A DNA stretch of 64,000 nucleotides from Pseudomonas akapageensis (GTDB lineage Bacteria > Pseudomonadota > Gammaproteobacteria > Pseudomonadales > Pseudomonadaceae), in the NCBI RefSeq assembly GCF_011355085.1, contig NZ_VXCP01000013.1, positions 62,001 through 126,000 of the forward strand. Direction: 5' to 3'. Both the position numbers and the translations under genes were made by a program. This document shows positions 24,840-33,554 of the stretch, piece by piece. Under the pieces are notes generated by a model. That model searched no databases, had not been told where the DNA came from, and was given only the letters and a program-made list of their open reading frames with translations. Numbering within the stretch: position 1 is the first letter of the stretch; each line of letters opens with the position of its first letter.

Positions 24840-25571
24840 TCAGACGTAGGAGTCGTCGTCCGAGAAAAAGCCACCATCATCGCTGTAGCCGGTCTCCATG
24901 AACCCGCCTTGATCGTTGCCATACGAATCATTGCTGGTGAGGCGCTGTTCATCGTTGCCCCAGCCATTGCCGCTGGCCGGGCTCGGTTCTTCCTTGATGA
25001 CTTCGACCACTTCCTGAGGTTGCGAGTGATGGTTGAACAGGCTGCTGATGCCCTGTGCCAGCATCACGCCACCTGCCACGCCGGCTGCCGTTTGCAGGGC
25101 TCCCCCGAGAAAACTGCTGCCAGCCCTGGCCGGTGCCGCGGCTGCAGGCGCTGGTGCATAGCCCTGCTGCGGCGCTACGCCGGACTGGCTGGCGAAGGAG
25201 TTGGACGGCTCGCGCCAGCCGCCTCCCGAAGAGGCCGGGGCAGGCGTCTGGCGTGGGGCAGGCTGAGGCTCGCGGGTACCGCTGCCGAAGATGCTCGAAA
25301 GAAAACCGCCGCTGCTCGGTGTTGTCGCGGCCACCTGGGCCCTGGCCTCGCTCAAGTCTTTTTGTAACTGCTTGTTTTGCTCGTCGAGCCGTTTGAGTGC
25401 GGCTTCCTGCACCAGGATTGCCTGGGCCATGTAGTAAGCCGCACTCGGTTGCTGGGCCAGATGCTCCATGATCCGCGCCTGGGCCTGGGCGTCACGCGGG
25501 GCCGATTCCGTTTCTGCCTGCTTGAGCCGGGCAAACAGTCCATCGATCAGGGTTTGTTCTTCGCTGTTCAT
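24840..25571 (-). CDS. DUF2076 family protein
   Basis: A 243-residue protein with a conserved N-terminal helical segment (SEEQTLIDGLFARLKQAE, then YYMAQAILVQEAALKRLDEQ, about 1-75) that forms a likely coiled coil. A Pro/Ser/Ala-rich linker follows, then a Gly-rich hydrophobic stretch (LGGALQTAAGVAGGVMLAQGI, here GGALQTAAGVAGGVML) that may insert into or contact membranes, and an acidic tail rich in Asp and Tyr. This layout is that of DUF2076, of unknown role. GAGAGG precedes the ATG. It is divergent from the YciC-like gene. Confidence 0.85.
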   Translation of the reverse strand: MNSEEQTLIDGLFARLKQAETESAPRDAQAQARIMEHLAQQPSAAYYMAQAILVQEAALKRLDEQNKQLQKDLSEARAQVAATTPSSGGFLSSIFGSGTREPQPAPRQTPAPASSGGGWREPSNSFASQSGVAPQQGYAPAPAAAAPARAGSSFLGGALQTAAGVAGGVMLAQGISSLFNHHSQPQEVVEVIKEEPSPASGNGWGNDEQRLTSNDSYGNDQGGFMETGYSDDGGFFSDDDSYV

Positions 25572-25769
25572 GGCGACCTCTCAGATTGCCGGGAAAAACC
25601 GGGGCGGCGCTGCAATACGCCGGATATGCACAGGTTAATGGGGGTGCCCCCGGCGCTTTCAACACAAGACCGCATGAAACATTTGTCATGCCCGATCGGC
25701 CCTTGCGGTTGGACCGCTTCGGTGCATGGGCTAAAGTGTCGGCCTGCTCTTTGCCTACGATATCGATCG

Positions 25770-26441
25770 ATGAACCCGTTAAGTGTTTTGCGTGACTCCC
25801 TGTATTTCTTTCGCCGCAACCTGGCGAGCATCATTCAATTGTGCCTGCCGTTGGTCGTGCTCGAATCGGTGTGCAAGCAACTGATCGATCAAGCCATCGG
25901 CGCCGAAACCTCGCCGGCCTACGACGTATTGGTCGGCCTGCTGTTCTACCCCCTGTATACCGCAGCCCTGATCCTCTTTCTCGATGCCCGCAGCCGGGGC
26001 CACGAGCCGCAGAAGCGCGACCTGCTGGCCACGGCCCTGCGCCTGTGGCCGACCTTCGCATTGCTGGCGGCCATGAGCACGCTGCTGATCATGCTCGGCG
26101 TCTCGTTGTTCGTCCTGCCCGGTATGTGGGTGATGATCAAGCTGGTGTTCGCCGAATACCTGCTGGTACTGCGCGGCCTGACGCCACTGGCGGCCATGCG
26201 CGAGAGTTTCCAGCTCAGCCAAGGGCATTTCTGGCGCATCCTGGTGTGCATACTCAGCGTGCTCGCGCCCCTCTGGTTGCTCGATGGCCTGAGCATGATG
26301 GTCTACCCGGAGCCGCAGACACCTGCACTGGCCCTGGTGCTCGACAGCGTCAGCAGCTTCCTGCAATTGTTCACCAGCGTGGTGTTGTTTCGATTGTTCA
26401 TGCTGATTGCCGAACCCGTTGCAGGCAGCCCTGCACAATGA
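25770..26441 (+). CDS. YciC-like (UPF0259) inner-membrane protein
   Basis: A 223-residue protein with about six hydrophobic segments, including LASIIQLCLPLVVLES, LLFYPLYTAALILFL, LAAMSTLLIMLGVSLFVLPGMW and LQLFTSVVLFRLFML. The motif LPGMWVMIKLVFAEYLLV followed by SFQLSQGHFWRIL is typical of the family. E. coli YciC is implicated in envelope lipid homeostasis only by association, so no function is assigned. ATG 25770 begins the conserved sequence; no good ribosome site is seen, and a longer open frame upstream lacks family similarity. Confidence 0.82.
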   Translation: MNPLSVLRDSLYFFRRNLASIIQLCLPLVVLESVCKQLIDQAIGAETSPAYDVLVGLLFYPLYTAALILFLDARSRGHEPQKRDLLATALRLWPTFALLAAMSTLLIMLGVSLFVLPGMWVMIKLVFAEYLLVLRGLTPLAAMRESFQLSQGHFWRILVCILSVLAPLWLLDGLSMMVYPEPQTPALALVLDSVSSFLQLFTSVVLFRLFMLIAEPVAGSPAQ

Positions 26442-26491
26442 CCGCTCTAGTCGGCTATGCTCGGGGCATTGTGCATCACTAAGCCGAGCCG

Positions 26492-27577
26492 ATGACCCGA
26501 CTATTGCGCACTACCCTGCTGGTCATTCTGATCCTCGCCGTTTCGCTCTGGCTGCTGGCCTGGAATCTCACCTGGCACCCCGAAGAGCGTGAAGCGGTGC
26601 CGGTCGCCTGCCGCACCCAGGCGCCGCTGCTGGTGCCAGGCCAGGCGCTCAAGGTCATGACCTGGAACGTCCAGCACCTGGCCGGCAAGCGCTACGTGTT
26701 CTGGTACGACCTGGACGATGGGCGCGGCCAGGATGAACGCGCCACCCCTGAAGACCTCGCCTACAACCTCGACGAAGCGGCCCGGGTAATCCGCGCCGAG
26801 CAACCGGATATCGTCCTGTTGCAGGAACTCGATAATGGCGCCAAGGCCAGTGACTATGAAGACCAGCTCGCCCTGCTCCTGGAGCGCGTGGTGGACATCT
26901 ATCCCTGCTCGGCCCAGGCCTACGACTGGAAAGCCGAGTTCATTCCCAACCTGCACATTTTCGGCAGCGTCGGACGCACCCTGGCGACCCTCAGCCGCTA
27001 CCAGATCAAACAGGCCGAACGCTTGCAGTTGCCCCGGCCAGACAACAACCCGCTGACCAACCTGTTCCAGCCTCAGCGTGCGCTGCTCAGCAGTTACCTG
27101 CCCTTGCGTGACGGTGGTCAGTTGACGGTCATCAACACCCAACTGGACAAACATGCCCAGGGGCGCGATATCCAGCTGCAACAGATCCAGACCCTGTCCG
27201 CCTTGCTGGACAAGCTCGAAAGCCAGGGCACGCCCTGGCTGGTCGGCGGCGATTTCAACCTGTTGCCGTTGGGCCAGTATCGCCGGCTCGCACCCGAGCA
27301 GCGCGGCCGTTATGCGGAGGACAGCGAGCTGCATCTGCTCTGGGACAAGTACCCGATGATCCCGAGCAATGCCGAAGCCAGCGGTGCCGATCGCGCCGAC
27401 TGGTTCACCCACTTCCCCAATGATCCGGAGCTGAAAGCGCCGGACCGGACCCTCGACTATCTGTTCCATAGCCCGCGCATCAAGCGCGTGGCCGCCGAAG
27501 TTCGCCAGGAAGACACCTTGCAGATCTCCGACCACTTGCCGCTGCTGGCGCAGTTCCTTCTGCCCGCTGCGCCCTGA
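26492..27577 (+). CDS. Endonuclease/exonuclease/phosphatase (EEP) family protein
   Basis: A 361-residue protein with an N-terminal membrane anchor or signal (about 6-24, TLLVILILAVSLWLLAW) and an EEP domain. Active-site motifs are LKVMTWNVQHL (Asn), IVLLQELDNG (metal Glu), LVGGDFNLLPLG (Asp, Asn) and ISDHLPLLA (Asp, His) near the end. The hydrolytic core probably faces the periplasm. Substrates in this superfamily range from nucleic acids to phospholipids, and none can be picked. It ends three bases before the convergent hrpB stop. Confidence 0.85.
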   Translation: MTRLLRTTLLVILILAVSLWLLAWNLTWHPEEREAVPVACRTQAPLLVPGQALKVMTWNVQHLAGKRYVFWYDLDDGRGQDERATPEDLAYNLDEAARVIRAEQPDIVLLQELDNGAKASDYEDQLALLLERVVDIYPCSAQAYDWKAEFIPNLHIFGSVGRTLATLSRYQIKQAERLQLPRPDNNPLTNLFQPQRALLSSYLPLRDGGQLTVINTQLDKHAQGRDIQLQQIQTLSALLDKLESQGTPWLVGGDFNLLPLGQYRRLAPEQRGRYAEDSELHLLWDKYPMIPSNAEASGADRADWFTHFPNDPELKAPDRTLDYLFHSPRIKRVAAEVRQEDTLQISDHLPLLAQFLLPAAP

Positions 27578-27580
27578 GCC

Positions 27581-30106
27581 TTACTTGCGTGGCTTGGCGC
27601 GTGCCGTGGCTTCGGCCACCAAGGGGTCATCCGGCCAATAGTGCTTGGGGTAGCGCCCCTTGAGATCTTTCTTCACCTCGGCGTAGGTGGTCCGCCAGAA
27701 GTTCGCCAGATCCTGGGTGACCTGCACCGGACGCCGCGCCGGCGACAACAGGTGCAGTTTGACCTCCTGGCGCCCACCGGCAATCCGCGGGGTCTGGGCC
27801 AGGCCGAACAGCTCCTGCAGGCGCACTGCCAATATGGGTGGCTGCTCACTGTAATCCAGGCGAATCGACGAACCCGAGGGCACCAGCAGATGGGCCGGCG
27901 CCCACTCGTCCAGGCGCTGGGGCAGCGGCCAGGGCAAGTGATTGCGCAGGATCGAAGACAAGTCCAGCTGAGCGAAATGACTGAGCCGGGTCACCTTGCC
28001 CAGATAAGGCTGCAGCCAGTCTTCCAGGCTCGCCAGCAAGGCCGTATCACTGACATCCGGCCACTCGCTGTGCTGTCCGGCGCTGAGGTCGAGCTGACGC
28101 AACAAGGTCACCCGTGCCTGCCACTGGCGCAGCTCGGGCGTCCAGGGCAGCAGCTCCAGCCCCTTGCGCCGCACCAGGTTGAGCAATGCCCGAGTCCGGG
28201 CGGACTCATCCAGACCGGTCAAGGGTTCGCTGCTCAGGACCAGTTCGCCGACCTTGCGCTGACGCTCGGCGCGCAGCACGCCTTCGCGTTCGTCCCAGTC
28301 CAGCAGGTCGAGGGTACTGACCTGTTCGGCCAACACGCCATCGAACAGTGTCGGGTCGAATTCGGCAGCCAGATAGATACGCTCTTCGCGCTGGCCCTGC
28401 CGGCTGCCCAGGTCGGCAACCACCAGCCAGGGTTCTTTCATCAAGGCATCGACGTCGCCAAACTGTGCCGCTCGGCCATTGGCCAGCCGGTACTGGGCAC
28501 CACCGGCGCCACGTTGCTGGGCCACCCGGTCTGGATAGGCCAGGGCCAGCAAGGCACCGAGCCAGCGCGGGTGATCGGGATCGGCGACGGCCGCCGTGGC
28601 CTTGCCGCGCAAATACCCTCGGTATTGCCGCGCCAATTGCCGGGCCCGCTGCACGCCACCCTGGCCGCCCCGGGCAGCACGGCTTTCGCCGCTGAGCAAG
28701 GCCAGCCGACTGTGCAAATCGGCGCCAGCACCCCGCAGGATATCGCGCTCACCCAACAATGCCGCGACATCGCAGGCCATATTGGCCAGGCCCAGGTCCT
28801 GTCCTCGCAACAACAGATGAGCGATGCGCGGGTGCGCCGGCAACTCGGCCATGGCCTGGCCATGGGCCGTCAATGTGTTGTGCGCGCCGGGCGTCAGGGC
28901 ACCCAACCGCGTCAACAGGTCCAGTGCCTGGGCGTAGGCCGCAGCCGGCGGCACATCGAGCCAACGCAGCTGCATCGGCGTGACGCCCCAACGCGCGAGC
29001 TGCAGGGCCAACCCGGCCAGATCGGCCTGGAGGATCTCGGCACTGCCGTAGGCGGCCAGTTGTTCGTGCTGGGCTTCGGACCAGAGTCGATAACACACCC
29101 CGGGCTCCAGGCGCCCTGCCCGTCCGGCACGCTGGGTCGCACTGGCGCGGGAGATCCGCTGGGTGTCCAGGCGTGTCATGCCGCTGCCCGGATCGAACCG
29201 TGGCACCCGCGCCAGCCCTGCATCGATCACCACGCGCACGCCATCGATGGTCAGGCTGGTCTCGGCGATATTGGTGGCCAACACCACTTTGCGTGTACCT
29301 GGCGGAGCCGGTTCGATGGCCGCGCGCTGGGCACTCAGGTCCAACTCGCCATGCAAGGGGCACAATAAAATATCGGAGCGTTCGCCCAGGGATTCGAGCA
29401 GTTGTTGGTGAACCCGACGGATTTCCGCCTGGCCGGGCAGGAACACCAGCAGGCTGCCAGGCTCTTCGTCGAGCGCCTGCAAGACACAGTCGATCACACG
29501 GGGCTCGATATATTCCCCAATCTGAAACGGCCGTCCCCAGCGCTGGGTCACCGGGTACATGCGCCCTTCACTGCTGATCACCGGCGCGTCGTCGAGCAGG
29601 CTCGACAGTCGTTCGCCTTCCAGGGTCGCCGACATCAACAGGACTTTGAGCGGCTGTTGGTCACGGAACAGTTCACGACCATTGAGTGTCAGGGCCAGCG
29701 CCAGGTCGGCATCGAGGCTGCGCTCATGAAATTCGTCGAAGATCAGCAGGCCGACACCTTCCAGCGCCGGGTCTTCTTGCAGGCGCCGGGTCAGGATCCC
29801 TTCGGTGACCACTTCAATGCGCGTGGCAGGGCCGACCTTGCTCTCCAGACGGATGCGGTAGCCCACGGTTTCACCGACCTTTTCCCCCAACTCGCTGGCC
29901 AGGCGCTCGGCCGCTGCACGCGCCGCCAGCCGCCGCGGCTCGAGCATCAGAATGGATTGCCCGGCCAGCCAGGGCTCATCGAGCAGGGCGAGCGGTACGC
30001 GGGTGGTCTTGCCTGCGCCGGGGGGCGCTTCAAGCACCGTTTCATGACGCTCGGCCAAGGCTTGGCGCAATGCAGGTAGAACGGCATCAATCGGCAAAGA
30101 AATCAT
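27581..30106 (-). CDS. hrpB: ATP-dependent helicase HrpB
   Basis: An 841-residue DExH-box helicase of the HrpB group. Walker A is APPGAGKTTR (about 29-38), motif II DEFHERS in LLIFDEFHERSLD, motif III MSATL and motif VI QRAGRAGRLEPG. A helicase-associated domain and the HrpB-specific C-terminal region (ending GRYPKHYWPDDPL) follow. It presumably remodels RNA; in relatives the role is poorly defined. ATG 30106 starts the conserved sequence MISLPID; eight upstream codons are unlikely. Length is close to that of other HrpB proteins. Confidence 0.93.
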   Translation of the reverse strand: MISLPIDAVLPALRQALAERHETVLEAPPGAGKTTRVPLALLDEPWLAGQSILMLEPRRLAARAAAERLASELGEKVGETVGYRIRLESKVGPATRIEVVTEGILTRRLQEDPALEGVGLLIFDEFHERSLDADLALALTLNGRELFRDQQPLKVLLMSATLEGERLSSLLDDAPVISSEGRMYPVTQRWGRPFQIGEYIEPRVIDCVLQALDEEPGSLLVFLPGQAEIRRVHQQLLESLGERSDILLCPLHGELDLSAQRAAIEPAPPGTRKVVLATNIAETSLTIDGVRVVIDAGLARVPRFDPGSGMTRLDTQRISRASATQRAGRAGRLEPGVCYRLWSEAQHEQLAAYGSAEILQADLAGLALQLARWGVTPMQLRWLDVPPAAAYAQALDLLTRLGALTPGAHNTLTAHGQAMAELPAHPRIAHLLLRGQDLGLANMACDVAALLGERDILRGAGADLHSRLALLSGESRAARGGQGGVQRARQLARQYRGYLRGKATAAVADPDHPRWLGALLALAYPDRVAQQRGAGGAQYRLANGRAAQFGDVDALMKEPWLVVADLGSRQGQREERIYLAAEFDPTLFDGVLAEQVSTLDLLDWDEREGVLRAERQRKVGELVLSSEPLTGLDESARTRALLNLVRRKGLELLPWTPELRQWQARVTLLRQLDLSAGQHSEWPDVSDTALLASLEDWLQPYLGKVTRLSHFAQLDLSSILRNHLPWPLPQRLDEWAPAHLLVPSGSSIRLDYSEQPPILAVRLQELFGLAQTPRIAGGRQEVKLHLLSPARRPVQVTQDLANFWRTTYAEVKKDLKGRYPKHYWPDDPLVAEATARAKPRK

Positions 30107-30225
30107 GGTAGTCCTCAAACAATCCGCCAAGTATAACGGCGAACCGCGCCTGCCCTATCATGGTCTTCACTGTAAGGGCGGGCCCTTTGCCTGTATCGTT
30201 GAGACCCTTCAACATGGAGATTTAC

Positions 30226-30645
30226 ATGCGTATTCCTTCCCGTGTAATAGGTAGCGTTCTGGTCGCTACCCTGCTGACCCAACTGACTGCCTGCGGCACG
30301 CTGTTCTGGCCTGACCGTCGCGGCCAGATCGAAGGCAAGATCGACCCCGTGGTCGCCGCCCTGGATGCGATCGGCATTCTGTTCTATGTCATTCCCGGCC
30401 TGATCGCCTTCGCGGTCGACTTCGCCACCGGCGCGATCTACTTGCCCGGCGGCACCACCGCCCAGATCGCACCGGAAAAACTGCAGGAAGCCATCGGTGT
30501 CGACGGCAAGGTCGACAGCAGCAAGCTGCAGGCAATCCTGCAAAGCGAGCTGGGCCAGCGCCTGCCGCTCAACGACCCGCGCCTGATCCAGCACAAGGGC
30601 AGCATCGAGCAATTGGCCATGTACGGCATCAAGCCTGCGGCCTGA
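30226..30645 (+). CDS. Small polyprotein-type lipoprotein of unknown function
   Basis: A 139-residue lipoprotein. The signal peptide MRIPSRVIGSVLVATLLTQ ends in lipobox LTAC, so Cys22 should be lipidated. One hydrophobic stretch (about 45-62, DAIGILFYVIPGLIAF) follows, then a soluble C-terminal part. GGAG seven bases upstream supports ATG 30226 over a longer frame. The gene is three bases before fieF and likely co-transcribed with it, as in other pseudomonads where the pair is kept together. Function is unknown. Confidence 0.85.
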   Translation: MRIPSRVIGSVLVATLLTQLTACGTLFWPDRRGQIEGKIDPVVAALDAIGILFYVIPGLIAFAVDFATGAIYLPGGTTAQIAPEKLQEAIGVDGKVDSSKLQAILQSELGQRLPLNDPRLIQHKGSIEQLAMYGIKPAA

Positions 30646-30648
30646 TCC

Positions 30649-31533
30649 ATGATCGAACGCGCCGAACACGAGCGGCTGCTGCGCCTGGCGACCCGTGCTT
30701 CATTGGCGATCGCCAGTATCCTGATCATCGCCAAGGCCATCGCCTGGTGGCTGAGCGGCTCAGTCAGCCTGCTGGCCGGACTGACCGACTCCTTGCTCGA
30801 CGGCGTCGCCTCGTTCATCAACCTGCTGGCCGTACACTACGCCCTGCGACCGGCCGATGACGATCACCGCTTTGGCCACGGCAAGGCCGAAGCCCTGGCA
30901 GGCATGGCCCAGGCATTGTTCATTGCCGTGAGTGCGGTGCTGATTGGCACACAGGCCGTCAGGCGGCTGCAACACCCAGAGCCACTGGGGGATGCCGGGA
31001 TCGGTATTGCAGTGATGCTGCTCTCGCTGGCATTGACCGTCGCCCTGTTGTTGCTCCAGCACAAAGTCATCCGCTTGACCGGCTCGACAGCGGTTCGCGC
31101 CGATTCACTGCATTACCGATCGGACCTGTTGCTCAATGCCAGTATTCTCGTTGCCCTGCTGCTGGCGTATTTCGGCTGGCCGCAGCTCGATGCCTGGTTC
31201 GGCCTGGGGATCGCCCTGTACATTCTCTGGAGTGCCGTGCAGATCGCTCGCGAAAGCACGGCCACGTTGATGGACCAGGAATTGCCCGAAGATGTCAGCG
31301 AACAGATGATGCAGCTGGCCTGCAGCGTACCCGGCGTGCTGGGGGCACATGACCTGCGTACACGGGTGTCGGGGAGTCATTGGTTTGTTCAGTTGCACCT
31401 TGAACTGCCAGGGGATCTCACGCTGACGGTCGCCCATGGTTTGTGCGAACAAGTTGAGGCGGCGATCAACAGCAAGTATCCGCGGGCCGAGGTACTGGTG
31501 CATGCGGATCCGCAGGAGGTCGTAAAAAAGTAG
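30649..31533 (+). CDS. fieF: Cation diffusion facilitator, ferrous iron/zinc efflux pump
   Basis: A 294-residue inner-membrane CDF transporter that exports Fe2+, Zn2+ or similar ions in exchange for protons. The metal site of transmembrane helix 2 reads TDSLLDG (Asp-x3-Asp), and that of helix 5 reads HYRSD (His-x3-Asp). HRFGHGKAEALAG lies in the first loop, and the cytoplasmic metal-binding domain follows from about residue 210 (GVLGAHDLRTR, HLELP). Length and motifs match FieF/YiiP. It is coupled to the lipoprotein gene and ends before a long palindromic repeat. Confidence 0.92.
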   Translation: MIERAEHERLLRLATRASLAIASILIIAKAIAWWLSGSVSLLAGLTDSLLDGVASFINLLAVHYALRPADDDHRFGHGKAEALAGMAQALFIAVSAVLIGTQAVRRLQHPEPLGDAGIGIAVMLLSLALTVALLLLQHKVIRLTGSTAVRADSLHYRSDLLLNASILVALLLAYFGWPQLDAWFGLGIALYILWSAVQIARESTATLMDQELPEDVSEQMMQLACSVPGVLGAHDLRTRVSGSHWFVQLHLELPGDLTLTVAHGLCEQVEAAINSKYPRAEVLVHADPQEVVKK

Positions 31534-31543
31534 CCCTCGTACC

Positions 31544-31654
31544 CTCGTTCCCACGCTCCGCGTGGGAATGCAGAGTGAGACGCTCCAGCGTCGCCCCGCC
31601 GAGCCCGACGCGGAGCGTCGCCGGAGGCATTCCCACGCGGAGCGTGGGAACGAG
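31544..31654. repeat. Long inverted repeat (palindromic element)
   Basis: The outer arms 31544-31571 and 31627-31654 are exact 28-base inverted copies (starting CTCGTTCCCACGCTCCGCGT). The centre contains a further imperfect palindrome around GACGCTCCAGCGTC and GACGCGGAGCGTC. It lies between the convergent fieF and DUF6515 genes and could end both transcripts. Repeats of this kind are scattered in Pseudomonas genomes. Confidence 0.85.
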
Positions 31655-31666
31655 AGGTGTAGGGGG

Positions 31667-32578
31667 TCAGTTAACGCTGTAACCCCGCCCACTCAAGCAA
31701 GCCCCCAGGGCCCGCCGATAATTGTCTGCCACATAAGCCGGTGGCGCATAGGTCGCTGCCGCCGGATCGAAACCGCTTTGCTCCACCGCCCAGCGATGGC
31801 AATCATAGCGATCCTGATCAACCTGCTGCGGCGACTGGCTATAGGCCGGGTAGGCAATCACGTCATAGCTCCTGCTGACCGGCACGGGCGCAGGCGCCAC
31901 GGCAACCGGTGGGTTGACCGGCACGGGCGCAGGCGCCACGGCAACCGGTGGGTTGACCACCACATATTCGCGGCTGTCGTTGAGGTACTGGTAATAGGTG
32001 CCGGCGGCGAGGAAGAACAGCGCACCACCGATCCACACTTCACTGGCATAGGGCGGCAGATAGTTCACCCGGATTCCCCGGGGTGGCGCGACCACGACAT
32101 AGCGCGGGCCCTGTGGTCGGTACCAGTAGCCCCCGGAATAGAAGTAGTCATTGCCATGGTATGGCACGCGCATGTGCTGATCGGGGAAGCGGTCTATCTC
32201 ATGCCCGGGACGATACTGCGGCCCAGTTCCCCAGCCATTGCCGTGACCCTCGGGGCGGCCATCCCAGCGATCGTCGTGGCGCTGCCCCGGCCCGCCGGCC
32301 TGCCAGTGCTGGTTGGGATAGTTGTTGCGGGGAATATCCTGGTAATAGCCCTGCCGGGGCTGCTGGGTCTGGCGTACTTCATCGGGCTTGCTTTGCAGAG
32401 GCGATGAACCGCCGTGCTCGCCTCGGCCCGAATGATCATCGGAGTAGCCATGCTGGCCATTCCCGCCTGAATGTCCTCCCTGCTGATCCTGTGGGCCTTG
32501 TCCTTCGGCCAGGGTTTGAGCGCTTACGCTCACACAGAGCAAACCAACACCTGCCAAACGCCAGATGCGCGACTTCAT
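31667..32578 (-). CDS. Secreted DUF6515-like Gly/Pro/Tyr-rich protein
   Basis: A 303-residue exported protein. A signal peptide (about 1-24, ending SVSAQTLAEG) is followed by a long low-complexity region rich in Gly, Gln, His, Asp and Pro, then a conserved core with YYFSGGYWYRP-like motifs (DYFYSGGYWYRPQG), VVAPPRGIRVNYLPP and GGALFFLAAGTYYQYL. Two exact 13-residue copies of NPPVAVAPAPVPV come next, then a C-terminal DUF (DRYDCHRWAVEQSGFDP). The periplasmic or surface role is unknown. Confidence 0.8.
   Translation of the reverse strand: MKSRIWRLAGVGLLCVSVSAQTLAEGQGPQDQQGGHSGGNGQHGYSDDHSGRGEHGGSSPLQSKPDEVRQTQQPRQGYYQDIPRNNYPNQHWQAGGPGQRHDDRWDGRPEGHGNGWGTGPQYRPGHEIDRFPDQHMRVPYHGNDYFYSGGYWYRPQGPRYVVVAPPRGIRVNYLPPYASEVWIGGALFFLAAGTYYQYLNDSREYVVVNPPVAVAPAPVPVNPPVAVAPAPVPVSRSYDVIAYPAYSQSPQQVDQDRYDCHRWAVEQSGFDPAAATYAPPAYVADNYRRALGACLSGRGYSVN
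31877..31954. repeat. 39-bp tandem duplication in the DUF6515 gene
   Basis: Two exact 39-base units (31877-31915, 31916-31954) followed by the first four bases of a third. Each encodes the 13-residue Pro/Val/Ala linker, so copy-number change stays in frame. Such a unit is likely to vary between strains. Confidence 0.9.
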
Positions 32579-32690
32579 GCTTTTCCTCGCGGGATTGGGG
32601 CTTACTGATCAAGACTGAGAATCCGCAATTCGGTTCTCTGTCCACTCTATCAGTCCGATATCGGCCGGCAGATGAAAAATCGCAGACAAT

Positions 32691-32717
32691 AAAAAAGGGA
32701 GGTCTGAAAGACCCCCC
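32691..32717 (-). terminator. Intrinsic terminator in the 32.6-33.0 kb gap
   Basis: On the minus strand GGGGGGTC-TTTCA-GACCTCCC (one G-U pair; 32697-32717) is followed by six T. There is no minus-strand coding gene upstream within the gap, so it must end a non-coding or leader transcript. Confidence 0.8.
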
Positions 32718-32945
32718 TTCGAAAACTTCGTCCGTGCTCGACGCTTTTGACGTCGGCTCACCTCACGCCGTCTTCTGGACAGTGTGTAGCCCGGGGGCCG
32801 ACACAACCCTGTTGGGTTGCTGGCCGCAGCTTGCCTGATTCGGCTAGCTGCACTGGACTCATGTCCGGGCAGTGATTCTGGTGATAATAATAGGGCGGAC
32901 ACCCCGACACAGGATTGCGAAGATTGCTCATTCAAACACCACTTG
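32691..32945 (-). ncRNA. Candidate structured non-coding RNA with its own terminator
   Basis: In a 426-base gap without a credible gene, the minus strand can fold into successive hairpins: GGAC-ATGA-GTCC (32855-32866), a ten-base stem with one mismatch (32826-32851), and CAACCC-AACA-GGGTTG (32804-32819) enclosed by GGCC pairs. An intrinsic terminator with six T follows (32691-32717). The 5' end is a guess. It does not match the RNase P, tmRNA, SRP or Rsm RNAs I can recall. It could instead be an attenuating leader of the DUF6515 gene 110 bases downstream. Confidence 0.45.
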
Positions 32946-33004
32946 CGCAATTTTTAACTTCAGATAGATAATTTAACGCAATAGAAACGACATAGGCCCA
33001 ATCC

Positions 33005-33484
33005 GTGAGCAAACTCGACCGTTACGACCTCAGCATTCTTGCCGAATTGCAGCGCGATGCCCGCATCTCCAATCAGGAACTGGCCGAACGCATTGGCCTG
33101 TCGCCCTCGCCCTGCTCGCGCCGGGTCAAGCAGCTGGAGGACGACGGCTATATCTCCCGCCAGGTGGCCCTGCTCGACCGCAAGATGCTGGGCCTGAGCC
33201 TGACCGCCTATGTGATGATCGGCATGGACCGACACACGCCGGAGCGTTTCGAGAATTTCGAAGCCAAGATTCGCAGCCTGCCCCAGGTGCTCGAATGCAA
33301 CCTGGTGACCGGCATGGAAGCGGACTATCAACTCAAGGTGGTGGTACCGGACATGGACCACTATCAGAAGCTGCTGCTGGGCCACCTGACCCGTATCGAA
33401 GGGGTCACCAGCGTGCGTTCGAGCTTTGTGCTCAACCAGGTGCTGTCGAGCACCGAGCTGCCCTTGACCCATTTGCGCACATGA
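33005..33484 (+). CDS. Lrp/AsnC-family transcriptional regulator
   Basis: A 159-residue feast/famine regulator. The helix-turn-helix occupies about 1-55 (LDRYDLSILAELQRDARISN, in part LAERIGLSPSPCSRRVKQLE), and the C-terminal RAM effector domain runs from about 65 to 150 (PQVLECNLVTGMEADYQL, HLTRIEGVTSVRSSFVL). The start is GTG at 33005. It probably senses an amino acid, but no metabolic target is adjacent. It lies upstream of the DUF2788 gene; the two are separated by a -10-like TATAAT, so are likely separate units. Confidence 0.9.
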   Translation: MSKLDRYDLSILAELQRDARISNQELAERIGLSPSPCSRRVKQLEDDGYISRQVALLDRKMLGLSLTAYVMIGMDRHTPERFENFEAKIRSLPQVLECNLVTGMEADYQLKVVVPDMDHYQKLLLGHLTRIEGVTSVRSSFVLNQVLSSTELPLTHLRT

Positions 33485-33517
33485 CGACAGGTCATGCACG
33501 CCCGGCCGGCACAGGCG

Positions 33518-33523
33518 TATAAT
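33518..33523 (+). promoter_or_regulatory. Candidate -10 element of the DUF2788 gene
   Basis: Consensus TATAAT lies 32 bases upstream of the start codon, with no convincing -35 hexamer at 17 bases. It stands out in GC-rich surroundings. Confidence 0.4.
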
Positions 33524-33554
33524 CGCGCCCGCATTGCCTGTCTGGAGAAGTTCG

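Noticed and set aside
32609..32950. A 113-codon frame on the minus strand in the putative ncRNA region
   Set aside because: The predicted peptide has no family resemblance, spans strong hairpins and a terminator, and lacks a ribosome site; RNA is the better explanation.
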